From NCBI GenBank assembly GCA_003022085.1, contig PXQK01000005.1:1-7305 (forward strand): a DNA stretch of 7,305 bases, given 5' to 3'. The DNA comes from Halobacteriales archaeon QH_10_65_19 (GTDB lineage Archaea > Halobacteriota > Halobacteria > Halobacteriales > Haloarculaceae). Every line of letters begins with the position of its first letter. Position 1 is the stretch's first letter. The notes beneath the pieces were generated by a model. It was not told the origin of the DNA. It did no database searches and saw only the letters and a list, made by a program, of their open reading frames with translations. Positions 1 to 6,280 of the stretch are shown piece by piece. Position numbers and translations under genes: made by a program.

Positions 1-15
1 ACCGCGAGGTCATGA
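1..15 (+). CDS. Possible 3' end of an upstream gene (last four codons and stop)
   Basis: Reading from base 1, the frame gives Thr-Ala-Arg-Ser and then TGA at 13-15. This stop overlaps the ATG of cbiA at 12-14 as ATGA, the classic arrangement of translationally coupled genes. That is the only evidence: four codons cannot identify a product, and a stop in this position could be chance. In other haloarchaea a corrinoid adenosyltransferase gene is a reasonable neighbour for cbiA, but that is inference from pathway context and not seen here. Confidence 0.3.
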   Translation, partial: TARS

Positions 16-1310
16 ACGGTGTTGTCATCGGTGGAACCCGTTCGGGCGTTGGGAAGACTATCGCCACGCTCGTCATCATTCGAGCTCTTGAGAATGTGGG
101 ACACACGGTTCAACCCGCAAAGGCCGGTCCAGACTTCATCGATCCCAGTCACCACGAGCGAGTGGCAGGTCGGCCGTCGCGAACGCTCGACCGCTGGCTC
201 CAGGGTGAAGACGGACTCCGACGGAACTACTACCGAGGCGACGGCGACATCTGCGTCGTGGAGGGGGTGATGGGGTTGTACGACGGCGACGGGTCGAGTA
301 CCGCCATGGTCGCAGAGTCGCTCGGCCTGCCGGTCGTCCTCGTCGTCGATGCGAAAGCCGGAATGGAAAGCGTCGCCGCAACTGCACTCGGGTTTCAGCG
401 GTATACAGAGCATGCCGACACCGACGTCGATGTCGTAGGGGTCCTCGCACAACGCGCTCACGGCGGACGCCACGAGCAGGGGATTCGCGACGCCCTCCCG
501 GACGAGTTGACGTATCTGGGTCGAATTCCCTCTCGCGACGGTTTCGATATTCCCGACCGTCACCTCGGACTGCAGATGGGTGACGAGTCTCCGCTCGCCC
601 CGGGGGTCCTCGACAATGCAGCCGAACACGTCCGTACTGAACGACTCGCGAACATCGCGTGCACGCCCCCACAACCCGATCGAGAAACGGTCCAGTCAGA
701 GACTGGGAAGCGAGTGGCGGTCGCTCGGGACGAGGCGTTCCGCTTTTACTATCCCGCGACTGTCGAGCGCCTCTGTGAGCGTGCGGACGTGGTCACGTTC
801 GCGCCGACGGCGGGAGACGAACTCCCCGACTGTGACGGCGTCTATCTCCCGGGAGGATACCCCGAACTTCACGCTGCCACGCTGGAAAACAGCCCTGCGA
901 TACGGCAGCTCGGCGCTGCGGCGGCTGAGGGGCTTCCTGTTGTTGGCGAGTGTGGGGGGCTGATGACGCTGGCCGAGACGCTAACAACAGCGGGCGGCGA
1001 CACCCACCGAATGGCCGGGGTCCTCCCCGCGGACGTGCGAATGCACGACCGGTACCAGGCACTCGACCACGTCGAACTCCGCGCCCGGAGGAGGACACTC
1101 ACTGCCGGCACAGGGCAGAAGCTACGAGGCCACGAGTTCCACTACTCCAGCGCCGACGTCGACAGAGACGGCCAGTTCGCGTTCGACGTCCAGCGTGGCG
1201 ATGGCATCGAAGACGGTCTAGACGGGCTCTACGAGTACGAAACGCTCGGAACGTACTGTCACGTCCACCCCGCAAGCGGGGCCTTCGATACGTTCCTCGA
1301 GGCGATATAG
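12..1310 (+). CDS. cbiA: Cobyrinic acid a,c-diamide synthase CbiA
   Basis: Glutamine- and ATP-dependent amidation of the a and c side chains of (cobalt) cobyrinic acid, a cytoplasmic step of B12 synthesis. The 432-residue protein shows both expected halves. The N-terminal dethiobiotin-synthetase-like ATPase has a P-loop GGTRSGVGKT (residues 7-16), the substrate/Mg loop KAGPDFIDPSHH (37-48) and EGVMGLYDG (84-92). The C-terminal class I glutamine amidotransferase domain has LPGGYPELH (279-287), the nucleophile Cys314 in GECGGLM, RGHEFHYS (372-379) and the histidine motif TYCHVHPAS (414-422). Length fits the family (about 430-460 residues). The ATG at 12 is favoured because it is only five codons before the first P-loop strand and overlaps a possible upstream stop as ATGA. 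It converges with cobQ across a 138 bp gap. CobB, the late-pathway homologue, is the main alternative name; CbiE nearby favours the cobalt-early form. Confidence 0.93.
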   Translation: MNGVVIGGTRSGVGKTIATLVIIRALENVGHTVQPAKAGPDFIDPSHHERVAGRPSRTLDRWLQGEDGLRRNYYRGDGDICVVEGVMGLYDGDGSSTAMVAESLGLPVVLVVDAKAGMESVAATALGFQRYTEHADTDVDVVGVLAQRAHGGRHEQGIRDALPDELTYLGRIPSRDGFDIPDRHLGLQMGDESPLAPGVLDNAAEHVRTERLANIACTPPQPDRETVQSETGKRVAVARDEAFRFYYPATVERLCERADVVTFAPTAGDELPDCDGVYLPGGYPELHAATLENSPAIRQLGAAAAEGLPVVGECGGLMTLAETLTTAGGDTHRMAGVLPADVRMHDRYQALDHVELRARRRTLTAGTGQKLRGHEFHYSSADVDRDGQFAFDVQRGDGIEDGLDGLYEYETLGTYCHVHPASGAFDTFLEAI

Positions 1311-1448
1311 GGTGGGGATGTGAGACGAAGGCGGGATGGTCGCTGTGGTCCCGTTCGACGGCAATCCGGTTCCTCACGCCCTTCTGTCTCTATCAGTTGC
1401 CCGGACAGCAGTTCACGTACGTATCTCTGTCAGTATTAACAGGGCCAG
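1311..1448. other. Convergent gap between cbiA and cobQ
   Basis: Both flanking genes end into this 138 bp stretch, so terminators for both are expected. I see only weak candidates: a pyrimidine-rich run CCTCACGCCCTTCTGTCTCT (1373-1392) on the plus strand and a short imperfect inverted repeat CTGT...ACAG at 1428-1443. No convincing hairpin plus T-tract and no credible open reading frame is visible. Confidence 0.5.
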
Positions 1449-2963
1449 TCACGTGCGTCGCACCTCCCCGGTGCTCTCGACCCCGAGTTCCTCGCGGAGC
1501 CAGGAATCATCGATACACCCAACGAGGTTCGCAGCCGAGTCGTACGGGGAGTGTGTCCGGTCCGCCGGTGTCGGTCGCTGTTTGCCCGCTTCCCGGTACA
1601 CGGAATCGAGAAAGGCCTCGCGGACGTTCGCGTTCTCGAAGAGGCCGTGGACGTAGGTGCCAAGCACTGGGCCCCTGGCAGCGCTCGAGTCACCGACAGG
1701 TTCCGCGACCGGGTCGAGCCGTGTCGTCCGACCCATGTGTATCTCGTACCCCGTCGCCGATCCAGTGGCTCCGTCTATTGGCCCGGTTCCGTCGACAGTC
1801 ACGGTCGTCTCGCGAACGCGCTTTTCGTGCTCGAACTGGGTCTCTACCGGCAGGAGGCCGAGTCCTTGAACGGTCTCGTGTTCGTCCGTCGACTCGAGAG
1901 AGGCGTTCGTTATTCGAGTCCCGAGCATCTGGTAGCCGCCGCAGATGCCGACGACCGGGCCGTCGAAGGCCACAAGTTCGTCGCCGAATCCGGCCTCGCG
2001 GAGCGTGAGGAGGTCGTCTACCGTGTTCTTGGTGCCGGGCAAGACGAGTGCATCGACGTCGTCTGCGTTCGCATCGAGCGGCAGGTAGACAACGCGAACG
2101 CCGGGCGTGTTCGCCAGGGGTTGCAGGTCGGTGAAATTCGAGATGTGTGGAAGCCGTGGAACCCCGACCCTGACGGTCTTCTGGGGTGGATGGTCGTCGG
2201 TGCCAAGGACTGCACTGTCGCCCTCTGCCGGGAGCGAGAGGCTGTCCTCTTCGGGCAGGCCGGGGTCGTCGTAGGGGAGGACACCGACCACTGGCACCCC
2301 CGTTCTGTTCTCCAGTTCTTCGATTCCGGAGTCGAGGAGGGTCGGGTCACCGCGGAACTTCGTGATGACGATACCGGTGAGTCGCTCTCGGACGTCCTCG
2401 GGGAGGAGTTCAACAGTGCCATAGAGGCTGGCAAAGACGCCGCCGCGCTCGATATCACCCACCAGGAGTATCGACGCGTCTGAAAAGCGCGCCGTCTCGA
2501 TGTTCGCCAGGTCCCGCTCGTGGAAGTTTATCTCGGCAATACTGCCCGCACCCTCGGCCACAACCACGTCGTGATCGGCGGCCAATCGCTCGAAGGACTC
2601 CTCCGCCGCCTCTCGGGCCCTGTCCCAGTGGGTGTCGTAGTAGGAACTGGCTTCGTAGTGACCGACGACCTCGCCGCCGACGACGAGCTGGCTCTCCGCG
2701 TCGCCCCGCGGTTTCAACAGAACGGGGTTCAGGTCCGTCGTCGGTGCAACCCTCGCCGCCCGTGCCTGGACGTACTGTGAGACGCCGATTTCGCCCCAGC
2801 CGCCGTCGGGCCTCACCACTGCGCGGGCGTTGTTGCTCATGTTCTGTCCTTTGAATGGAGCCACGTCGACGCCCCGGTCGGCGAGCAGTCGACAGAGTCC
2901 CGCGACGACGGTGCTCTTCCCCGCGTGGCTTGCCGTTCCCGCGACGAGAACTGTGTCTGTCAT
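1449..2963 (-). CDS. cobQ: Cobyric acid synthase CobQ/CbiP
   Basis: Glutamine-dependent amidation of the b, d, e and g side chains of adenosylcobyrinic acid a,c-diamide, giving adenosylcobyric acid; it follows the CbiA step. The 504-residue length is normal. Visible motifs in order: ATP loop [10 protein letters not shown] (9-18), [10 protein letters not shown] (37-46), [10 protein letters not shown] (137-146), [12 protein letters not shown] (169-180), then the amidotransferase half with LPGTKNT (308-314), nucleophile Cys341 in [10 protein letters not shown] (339-348), GYEIHMGRT (405-413) and catalytic-type His439 in [10 protein letters not shown] (435-444). The ATG at 2961-2963 sits just before the first strand, as usual for the family. 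No good ribosome binding site lies in front. The gene is 43 bp downstream of cbiE on the same strand, and I see no AT-rich box between them, so the two are probably cotranscribed. The stop is TGA at 1449-1451. Confidence 0.95.
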   Translation of the reverse strand: MTDTVLVAGTASHAGKSTVVAGLCRLLADRGVDVAPFKGQNMSNNARAVVRPDGGWGEIGVSQYVQARAARVAPTTDLNPVLLKPRGDAESQLVVGGEVVGHYEASSYYDTHWDRAREAAEESFERLAADHDVVVAEGAGSIAEINFHERDLANIETARFSDASILLVGDIERGGVFASLYGTVELLPEDVRERLTGIVITKFRGDPTLLDSGIEELENRTGVPVVGVLPYDDPGLPEEDSLSLPAEGDSAVLGTDDHPPQKTVRVGVPRLPHISNFTDLQPLANTPGVRVVYLPLDANADDVDALVLPGTKNTVDDLLTLREAGFGDELVAFDGPVVGICGGYQMLGTRITNASLESTDEHETVQGLGLLPVETQFEHEKRVRETTVTVDGTGPIDGATGSATGYEIHMGRTTRLDPVAEPVGDSSAARGPVLGTYVHGLFENANVREAFLDSVYREAGKQRPTPADRTHSPYDSAANLVGCIDDSWLREELGVESTGEVRRT

Positions 2964-3006
2964 AGTGTGTGTTCCGTGCTCCCGGTGTCAGTATCAGTGG
3001 TCTGAA

Positions 3007-3747
3007 TCATTCGTCGTGATCCGTTCGGACTGTCAGTATGGTCCGGTCGGAGTAGCTTCGTTCGTTCGGTTCCTCGACCCCGGCCAGTTCGCCCAGCGTC
3101 GTCCGCTCGATGCGCTCCTCGGACAGTGTCAGGTCCTGGAGGACGAGCGCAGTCAGGGTGGGATCCGCACCGCGCTCGACCAGTCCGCGCGCGATCTCCG
3201 GCGGCATCCAGTCGTATGGTCTGACGATGACGATGAGGTGTCGCCCAGCCGAGACAGCGTCGGAGAGCCTGTCGATGTCGTCCACCACGTCCCCGCGCCG
3301 GTGTAGGCTGGCGAACGTCGAACGCTCCAGCGGCGTCCGTGACCGGGACGCAGCAATCTGGACCGAAGAGATGCCGGGAACGACGCGGACGGGTGGCTCG
3401 ACTGCTGTTTCGACCCGCCCGAGAAACTGATACCCCGAGATGTTCGGGTCGCCCCAGAGCACTGCAACGCCCGTCTCGCCGTCTACGACCCGGTCGCCGA
3501 AGCGCGAGAGGACTTCGGTCTGGTCGTCGTAGCTGCACGCCAGAGTATCGGCGTCGGTCACGTCGGTGATCCGGCGGGTGACGGTCTCGAAACCCGCGAC
3601 GACGTCCGCTCGTTCCAGGACCCGGACTGCCCGCTCTGTCAAGAACTCCTCGTTTCCCGGGCCGACGCCGACAGCGTGAACTGGGTCGGCCGGTTCGACT
3701 ATCTCCGGTTCTGCGTCCGCGATACGGGCCGGGTTTCCGTCCATCAT
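3007..3747 (-). CDS. cbiE: Cobalt-precorrin-7 (C5)-methyltransferase CbiE
   Basis: SAM-dependent methyltransferase that methylates C5 of the corrin ring, normally working with CbiT (C15 methylation and decarboxylation). The 246-residue protein has the tetrapyrrole-methylase fold signatures: VHAVGVGPGNEEFLTERA (residues 23-40) at the first strand, LWGDPNISGYQFLGR (97-111) for the GDP-type SAM loop, and VPGISSVQIAAS (123-134), which is characteristic of CbiE within the superfamily. VRPYDWMPPEIA (175-186) fits the C-terminal half. The start is ATG at 3745-3747, with a second ATG directly after it. About 22 acidic residues precede the first strand, longer than in most CbiE proteins, but no later in-frame start is apparent there. 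No CbiT domain is fused or adjacent. The gene leads the cbiE-cobQ pair and is divergent from btuF. Confidence 0.88.
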   Translation of the reverse strand: MMDGNPARIADAEPEIVEPADPVHAVGVGPGNEEFLTERAVRVLERADVVAGFETVTRRITDVTDADTLACSYDDQTEVLSRFGDRVVDGETGVAVLWGDPNISGYQFLGRVETAVEPPVRVVPGISSVQIAASRSRTPLERSTFASLHRRGDVVDDIDRLSDAVSAGRHLIVIVRPYDWMPPEIARGLVERGADPTLTALVLQDLTLSEERIERTTLGELAGVEEPNERSYSDRTILTVRTDHDE

Positions 3748-3799
3748 ACCGCCCCATTCCGTGCCGTACTCGTCAGTGGTGACACCGCTCGCATGGACT

Positions 3800-3811
3800 C
3801 AAGTTCACTTG
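3800..3811. promoter_or_regulatory. Inverted repeat CAAGT-TC-ACTTG, possible operator
   Basis: A perfect 5+2+5 inverted repeat lies in the 105 bp gap between the divergent cbiE and btuF genes, immediately upstream of the btuF AT-rich promoter box. The position, where archaeal activators or BRE-adjacent regulators bind, suggests a site for a dimeric regulator that could sense B12 or cobalt status. No regulator is known to me for this exact sequence, and a 12 bp repeat can occur by chance. Confidence 0.3.
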
Positions 3812-3830
3812 TTATAATTAAATATTTATT
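3811..3830 (+). promoter_or_regulatory. AT-rich TATA-type promoter for btuF (possibly shared with cbiE)
   Basis: The stretch GTTATAATTAAATATTTATT is the most AT-rich stretch I see in the window and includes the palindrome TAAATATTTA (3819-3828). Its centre near 3825 is about 27 bases before the GTG at 3853, the spacing expected of a haloarchaeal TATA box when transcription starts at the start codon (leaderless mRNA). Read on the other strand, the left part (about 3812-3818) would place a start near 3788, giving cbiE a leader of about 40 bases. The second use is only a suggestion. Confidence 0.65.
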
Positions 3831-3852
3831 GCTTTACTCGGAATGGGGTAAC

Positions 3853-4983
3853 GTGAAGCGAGTAGTAAACCTGACGCTGGCAGTTGTACTGGTCGTGGGG
3901 ACAGTTGGCGCGGTAACGGGTGTCGGTGGACCAGTCGGCGCGGCGACAGCACAGGAGACGCCCGAGTGCGGGTTCCCGATAACCGAAACTGACGCAACCG
4001 GCGAGTCGGTCACCGTCGAAGGGCCGCCCGAGACCGTAGTGACGCTCAATCCCAGCGGCGCGCAGATACTCTGGGAGATCGGGGCGAAAGAGAAGGTAAC
4101 TGGGGTGACCAAACACGCGATGAATCTAGAGGGGGCCGAGGAGCGGACCAACATCTCGAACGCCGGCCAGACCATCAGCCACGAAATCGTCGTCGACCTC
4201 GCCCCGGACCTCGTCATCGTCCCGCTCTCGAGGGTCGCGACCGAGGAGGACGTCGAGACGCTGCGGGACGCCGGACTGACGGTGTTCGCGTACTCGACCG
4301 CCAACTCCATCGACGAGGTCAGAGAGCGGACACTCCTCACCGGTCAGCTGGTCGACGAGTGTGAGGGCGCAGTCGAGACCGTCGAGTGGATGGACAAGCA
4401 ACTCGACATCGTCGCGGACGCCGTCGAAGACAAAGAACGCCCAGACGTGCTCTACACGTTCTTTGGTTTCACGGCCGGTGAACAGACGCACATCCACGAC
4501 ATCCTCGAAGCCGCAGGTGGCAACAACGTCGCCGCCGACGCTGGCATCGAGGAGTATCAGCCCGTGAACGAGGAGGTCGTGCTGGCGGAGGACCCCGACT
4601 GGATCGTGCTCAACTCCAACTCGCCCGAGATTCCGGAAGGGGAGGGCTTCGAACAGACGACCGCGGTCCAGGAGGGGCAGACGATCGTCCTCGACATCAA
4701 CCACATAAACAGACCCGGACCGCGGATCGTCTACGCCGTCCAGGAACTGGCAGAAGCGTTCCACCCGGAGGCATACGCGGAGGCGGTCGAGGCAGCAGAG
4801 TCGACACCGACACCGACTGGGGAGCAGCCCGAGGACGACGAGACGCCGGCGAGCGACACAGAACCGACCGAGTCCGCGGACGACGACGGCGCCGGCTTCG
4901 GCGTCGTCGTTCTCCTCGGGGGGCTGCTGGGCGTCTCGCTTCTCGGGCTCGGTCGAAAAGCTCGTCACACTGGCGATAAGTGA
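3853..4983 (+). CDS. btuF: BtuF-like corrinoid-binding protein, secreted and C-terminally anchored
   Basis: Substrate-binding protein of a cobalamin ABC importer, expected outside the cell membrane. I start it at GTG 3853 (376 residues): this places Lys-Arg directly before a hydrophobic signal sequence (about residues 5-24) and fits the AT-rich box 27 bases upstream. The open frame extends back to 3676, but that part overlaps cbiE. A signal peptidase site is likely after Ala33 (ATA-QE). The mature protein begins with CGFPITETDATG (39-50), then ETVVTLNPSGAQILWEIGA (60-78), FFGFTAGEQTHIHDILEAAGG (203-223) and a PAVQ-like TTAVQEG (269-275), matching the two-lobed binding-protein fold of PF01497. 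Cys39 and Cys170 could form a disulfide. A Thr/Pro/Asp/Glu-rich stalk (316-346) leads to AGFG, a membrane helix (about 349-366) and RKARH, a PGF-CTERM-like archaeosortase signal in which the usual Pro is Ala. Iron-siderophore binding is the alternative; gene context favours corrinoids. Confidence 0.85.
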   Translation: MKRVVNLTLAVVLVVGTVGAVTGVGGPVGAATAQETPECGFPITETDATGESVTVEGPPETVVTLNPSGAQILWEIGAKEKVTGVTKHAMNLEGAEERTNISNAGQTISHEIVVDLAPDLVIVPLSRVATEEDVETLRDAGLTVFAYSTANSIDEVRERTLLTGQLVDECEGAVETVEWMDKQLDIVADAVEDKERPDVLYTFFGFTAGEQTHIHDILEAAGGNNVAADAGIEEYQPVNEEVVLAEDPDWIVLNSNSPEIPEGEGFEQTTAVQEGQTIVLDINHINRPGPRIVYAVQELAEAFHPEAYAEAVEAAESTPTPTGEQPEDDETPASDTEPTESADDDGAGFGVVVLLGGLLGVSLLGLGRKARHTGDK

Positions 4984-4990
4984 TTCACCT

Positions 4991-5932
4991 ATGCGAGTTA
5001 TCTCCACGTCGCCGTCGTCGACGGAGATTCTCTACGCGCTCGGTATCGAGCCGGTTGCGGTCTCCCACGCCTGTGACTACCCGCCTGCAGTCGAAGACCT
5101 CCCTGTCATCGACGTCTCGAAGGTCGACGCCGAAGCCAGCACGGACCGTCACGAACAGGTGCAGGAGGCGACTGCAGACGGCCACCTCTACCGGATGGAC
5201 GCCGAAACAATCGACGCAGTCGAGCCCGACCTCATCGTGACGCAGGGTGTCTGTGGCGTCTGTGCGGTAGACGAGGTACTCGTCGACAAGACGATTTCGG
5301 AGCTCTCTGTGGACCCCAGGGTGCTCGCGCTGCAGGCACACAACCTGGAGGATGTCCTGCAGTGTGTGCACGATGTCGGCGCGGCGACAAACACTGAGGA
5401 CCGGGCGGAGGCCCTGGTCGATAGCCTGCGCGAGCGACTCGACGCAGTCGAGACACAGCGGCCGGCGGCGGACCGGCCGCGGACGACCGTCATCGAATGG
5501 ATGGACCCGCTGCGTCCGGCCGGGAGCTGGGTGCCGGAGACAGTCGAAACCGCCGGCGGGAGCTACGTTCTGGCGAAGGCCGGCGAGCGCTCGGAGTCTG
5601 TCGACTGGGAGGCGGTTCTCGGCGTCGACCCCGAGCGCCTGATTGTCTCGCCCTGTGGATTCGACCTCGAACGGACGCGGAAGAGACTCCACGAACTGTC
5701 CGACAGACCGGGGTGGGGGACGATGACCGCGGTTCAGGAAGGACACGTCTACGCACTCGATGGGAGCACGTATCTCACGCGCTGGACGCCGCGGCTCGTC
5801 GACGCTGTCGAGCATCTCGCCCGGGTGTGTCATCCCGAGACGTTTGGCTCGCCGACAGACGAAGCGGGCGTTCAGCGGTTAGTACCCTCGGACCGAACGG
5901 ACGGCGGTCACTCGACGCAGACCTCGACGTAG
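4991..5932 (+). CDS. Cytosolic BtuF-like cobalamin-binding family protein
   Basis: A 313-residue protein with the BtuF/FecB binding-protein fold but no signal peptide or anchor: MRVISTSPSSTEILYALG (1-18) is the first strand of the fold itself, so the protein should stay in the cytoplasm. It belongs to the family usually annotated as cobalamin-binding protein, recognisable by SHACDYPP (25-32), TQGVCGVCA (84-92), IEWMDPLRPAGSWVPETVETAGG (168-190, cited by position), SPCGFDLERT (220-229) and RPGWGTMTAV (239-248). Cys28, Cys88, Cys91 and Cys222 fall in these motifs and could bind a metal, an Fe-S cluster or cobalt of a corrinoid; this is inference. Its actual biochemical role is not established as far as I know. 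The ATG lies 7 bp after the btuF stop, so the two are cotranscribed; GTGATT at 4980-4985 is a weak ribosome-binding match. The last 25 or so residues are polar and probably disordered. No btuC or btuD follows. Confidence 0.8.
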   Translation: MRVISTSPSSTEILYALGIEPVAVSHACDYPPAVEDLPVIDVSKVDAEASTDRHEQVQEATADGHLYRMDAETIDAVEPDLIVTQGVCGVCAVDEVLVDKTISELSVDPRVLALQAHNLEDVLQCVHDVGAATNTEDRAEALVDSLRERLDAVETQRPAADRPRTTVIEWMDPLRPAGSWVPETVETAGGSYVLAKAGERSESVDWEAVLGVDPERLIVSPCGFDLERTRKRLHELSDRPGWGTMTAVQEGHVYALDGSTYLTRWTPRLVDAVEHLARVCHPETFGSPTDEAGVQRLVPSDRTDGGHSTQTST

Positions 5933-6038
5933 GAGGAGTGGACAGACTACTCGTGCCGGCCGGCGGTAAGAGAGCCGTCAGGCGTCACAAACTCCGTACA
6001 ATCCGAGGAAGACGACGTGTCCCACCGTGTCTGGCGTT

Positions 6039-6060
6039 GACTGTTCGCCGACAGTCTCTC
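6039..6060 (+). terminator. Weak candidate terminator hairpin after the btuF-like gene
   Basis: GACTGT (6039-6044) and ACAGTC (6051-6056) form a perfect 6 bp stem around a 6-base loop TCGCCG, followed by the pyrimidine run TCTC. It lies about 107 bases beyond the stop of the preceding plus-strand gene. Archaeal termination depends mainly on U-tracts, and only a short mixed C/T run is present, so support is weak. Confidence 0.25.
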
Positions 6061-6096
6061 GCAGGTATACGCCCGGACGCGACTCTGTTACACGTC

Positions 6097-6206
6097 ATAG
6101 GGTCGTACGTGAGTATTGTCGGCAGTGCTCCGAAATATCGGTGGGAGAGCATTCGAGACTCCCAATCTGCTCCAGCCGGGCGGTACAGAGTCACGCACGA
6201 CCCTAT
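6097..6206. mobile_element. 110 bp MITE-like element with 16 bp terminal inverted repeats
   Basis: The left end ATAGGGTCGTACGTGA (6097-6112) and right end TCACGCACGACCCTAT (6191-6206) are inverted repeats matching at 15 of 16 positions. The same four bases, CGTC, flank both sides (6093-6096 and 6207-6210), consistent with a target-site duplication. The interior has no coding capacity and contains two small hairpins: CCGA-AATA-TCGG (6130-6141) and TGGGAG...CTCCCA (6142-6164). A second copy starts at 7209 with conserved ends and a diverged centre, the pattern expected of a non-autonomous element mobilised by a transposase elsewhere. I cannot assign it to a named insertion-sequence family. A dispersed structured RNA or a bidirectional terminator between the convergent genes is the alternative reading. 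Confidence 0.65.
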
Positions 6207-6280
6207 CGTCGGCGCGTTCGTGTTTCCGGTCGTGATGGCGGGCATGACCGAAGCATCACAGCAGTCCGTACGAGGAAGCG

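Larger units (their letters stand above)
5933..6280. other. 348 bp convergent non-coding gap with a small inverted-repeat element
   Basis: Genes on both sides end here. The main content is the 110 bp inverted-repeat element at 6097-6206. Before it lie a perfect Shine-Dalgarno-like AGGAGG (5931-5936) directly at the preceding stop codon, and a hairpin GACTGT-TCGCCG-ACAGTC (6039-6056). After it lies an inverted repeat GTGATG...CATCAC (6232-6259). Open frames crossing this region on either strand have no recognisable protein motifs, cross the repeat, and run antisense into the next gene, so I regard it as non-coding. Confidence 0.7.

Noticed and set aside
1551..2483. 310-codon plus-strand open frame opposite cobQ
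   Set aside because: It is the antisense shadow of a clearly recognised gene with intact catalytic motifs.
3748..3852. Cobalamin riboswitch in front of btuF or cbiE
   Set aside because: The gap is too short, AT-rich and shows no B12-box-like sequence; the btuF transcript is probably leaderless.
5931..5955. Perfect AGGAGG followed by GTG codons, suggesting a third gene after the btuF pair
   Set aside because: The first GTG is one base from AGGAGG and the next 16 bases away, both poor spacings, and the resulting frame has no protein-like character.
5958..5969. GGCCGGCGGTAA also occurs at 7287-7298, hinting at a third copy of the element
   Set aside because: No left-end sequence like ATA(G/C)GGTCGTGCGTGA is found at the expected distance, so a 12-base match in GC-rich DNA is not enough.
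5985..6245. Minus-strand open frame of 86 codons in the convergent gap
   Set aside because: It spans the whole inverted-repeat element and has no upstream promoter-like box or recognisable motif.
6232..6259. Inverted repeat GTGATG...CATCAC as a terminator for the minus-strand membrane protein gene
   Set aside because: It has a 16-base loop and no U-tract in the minus direction; kept only as a note.
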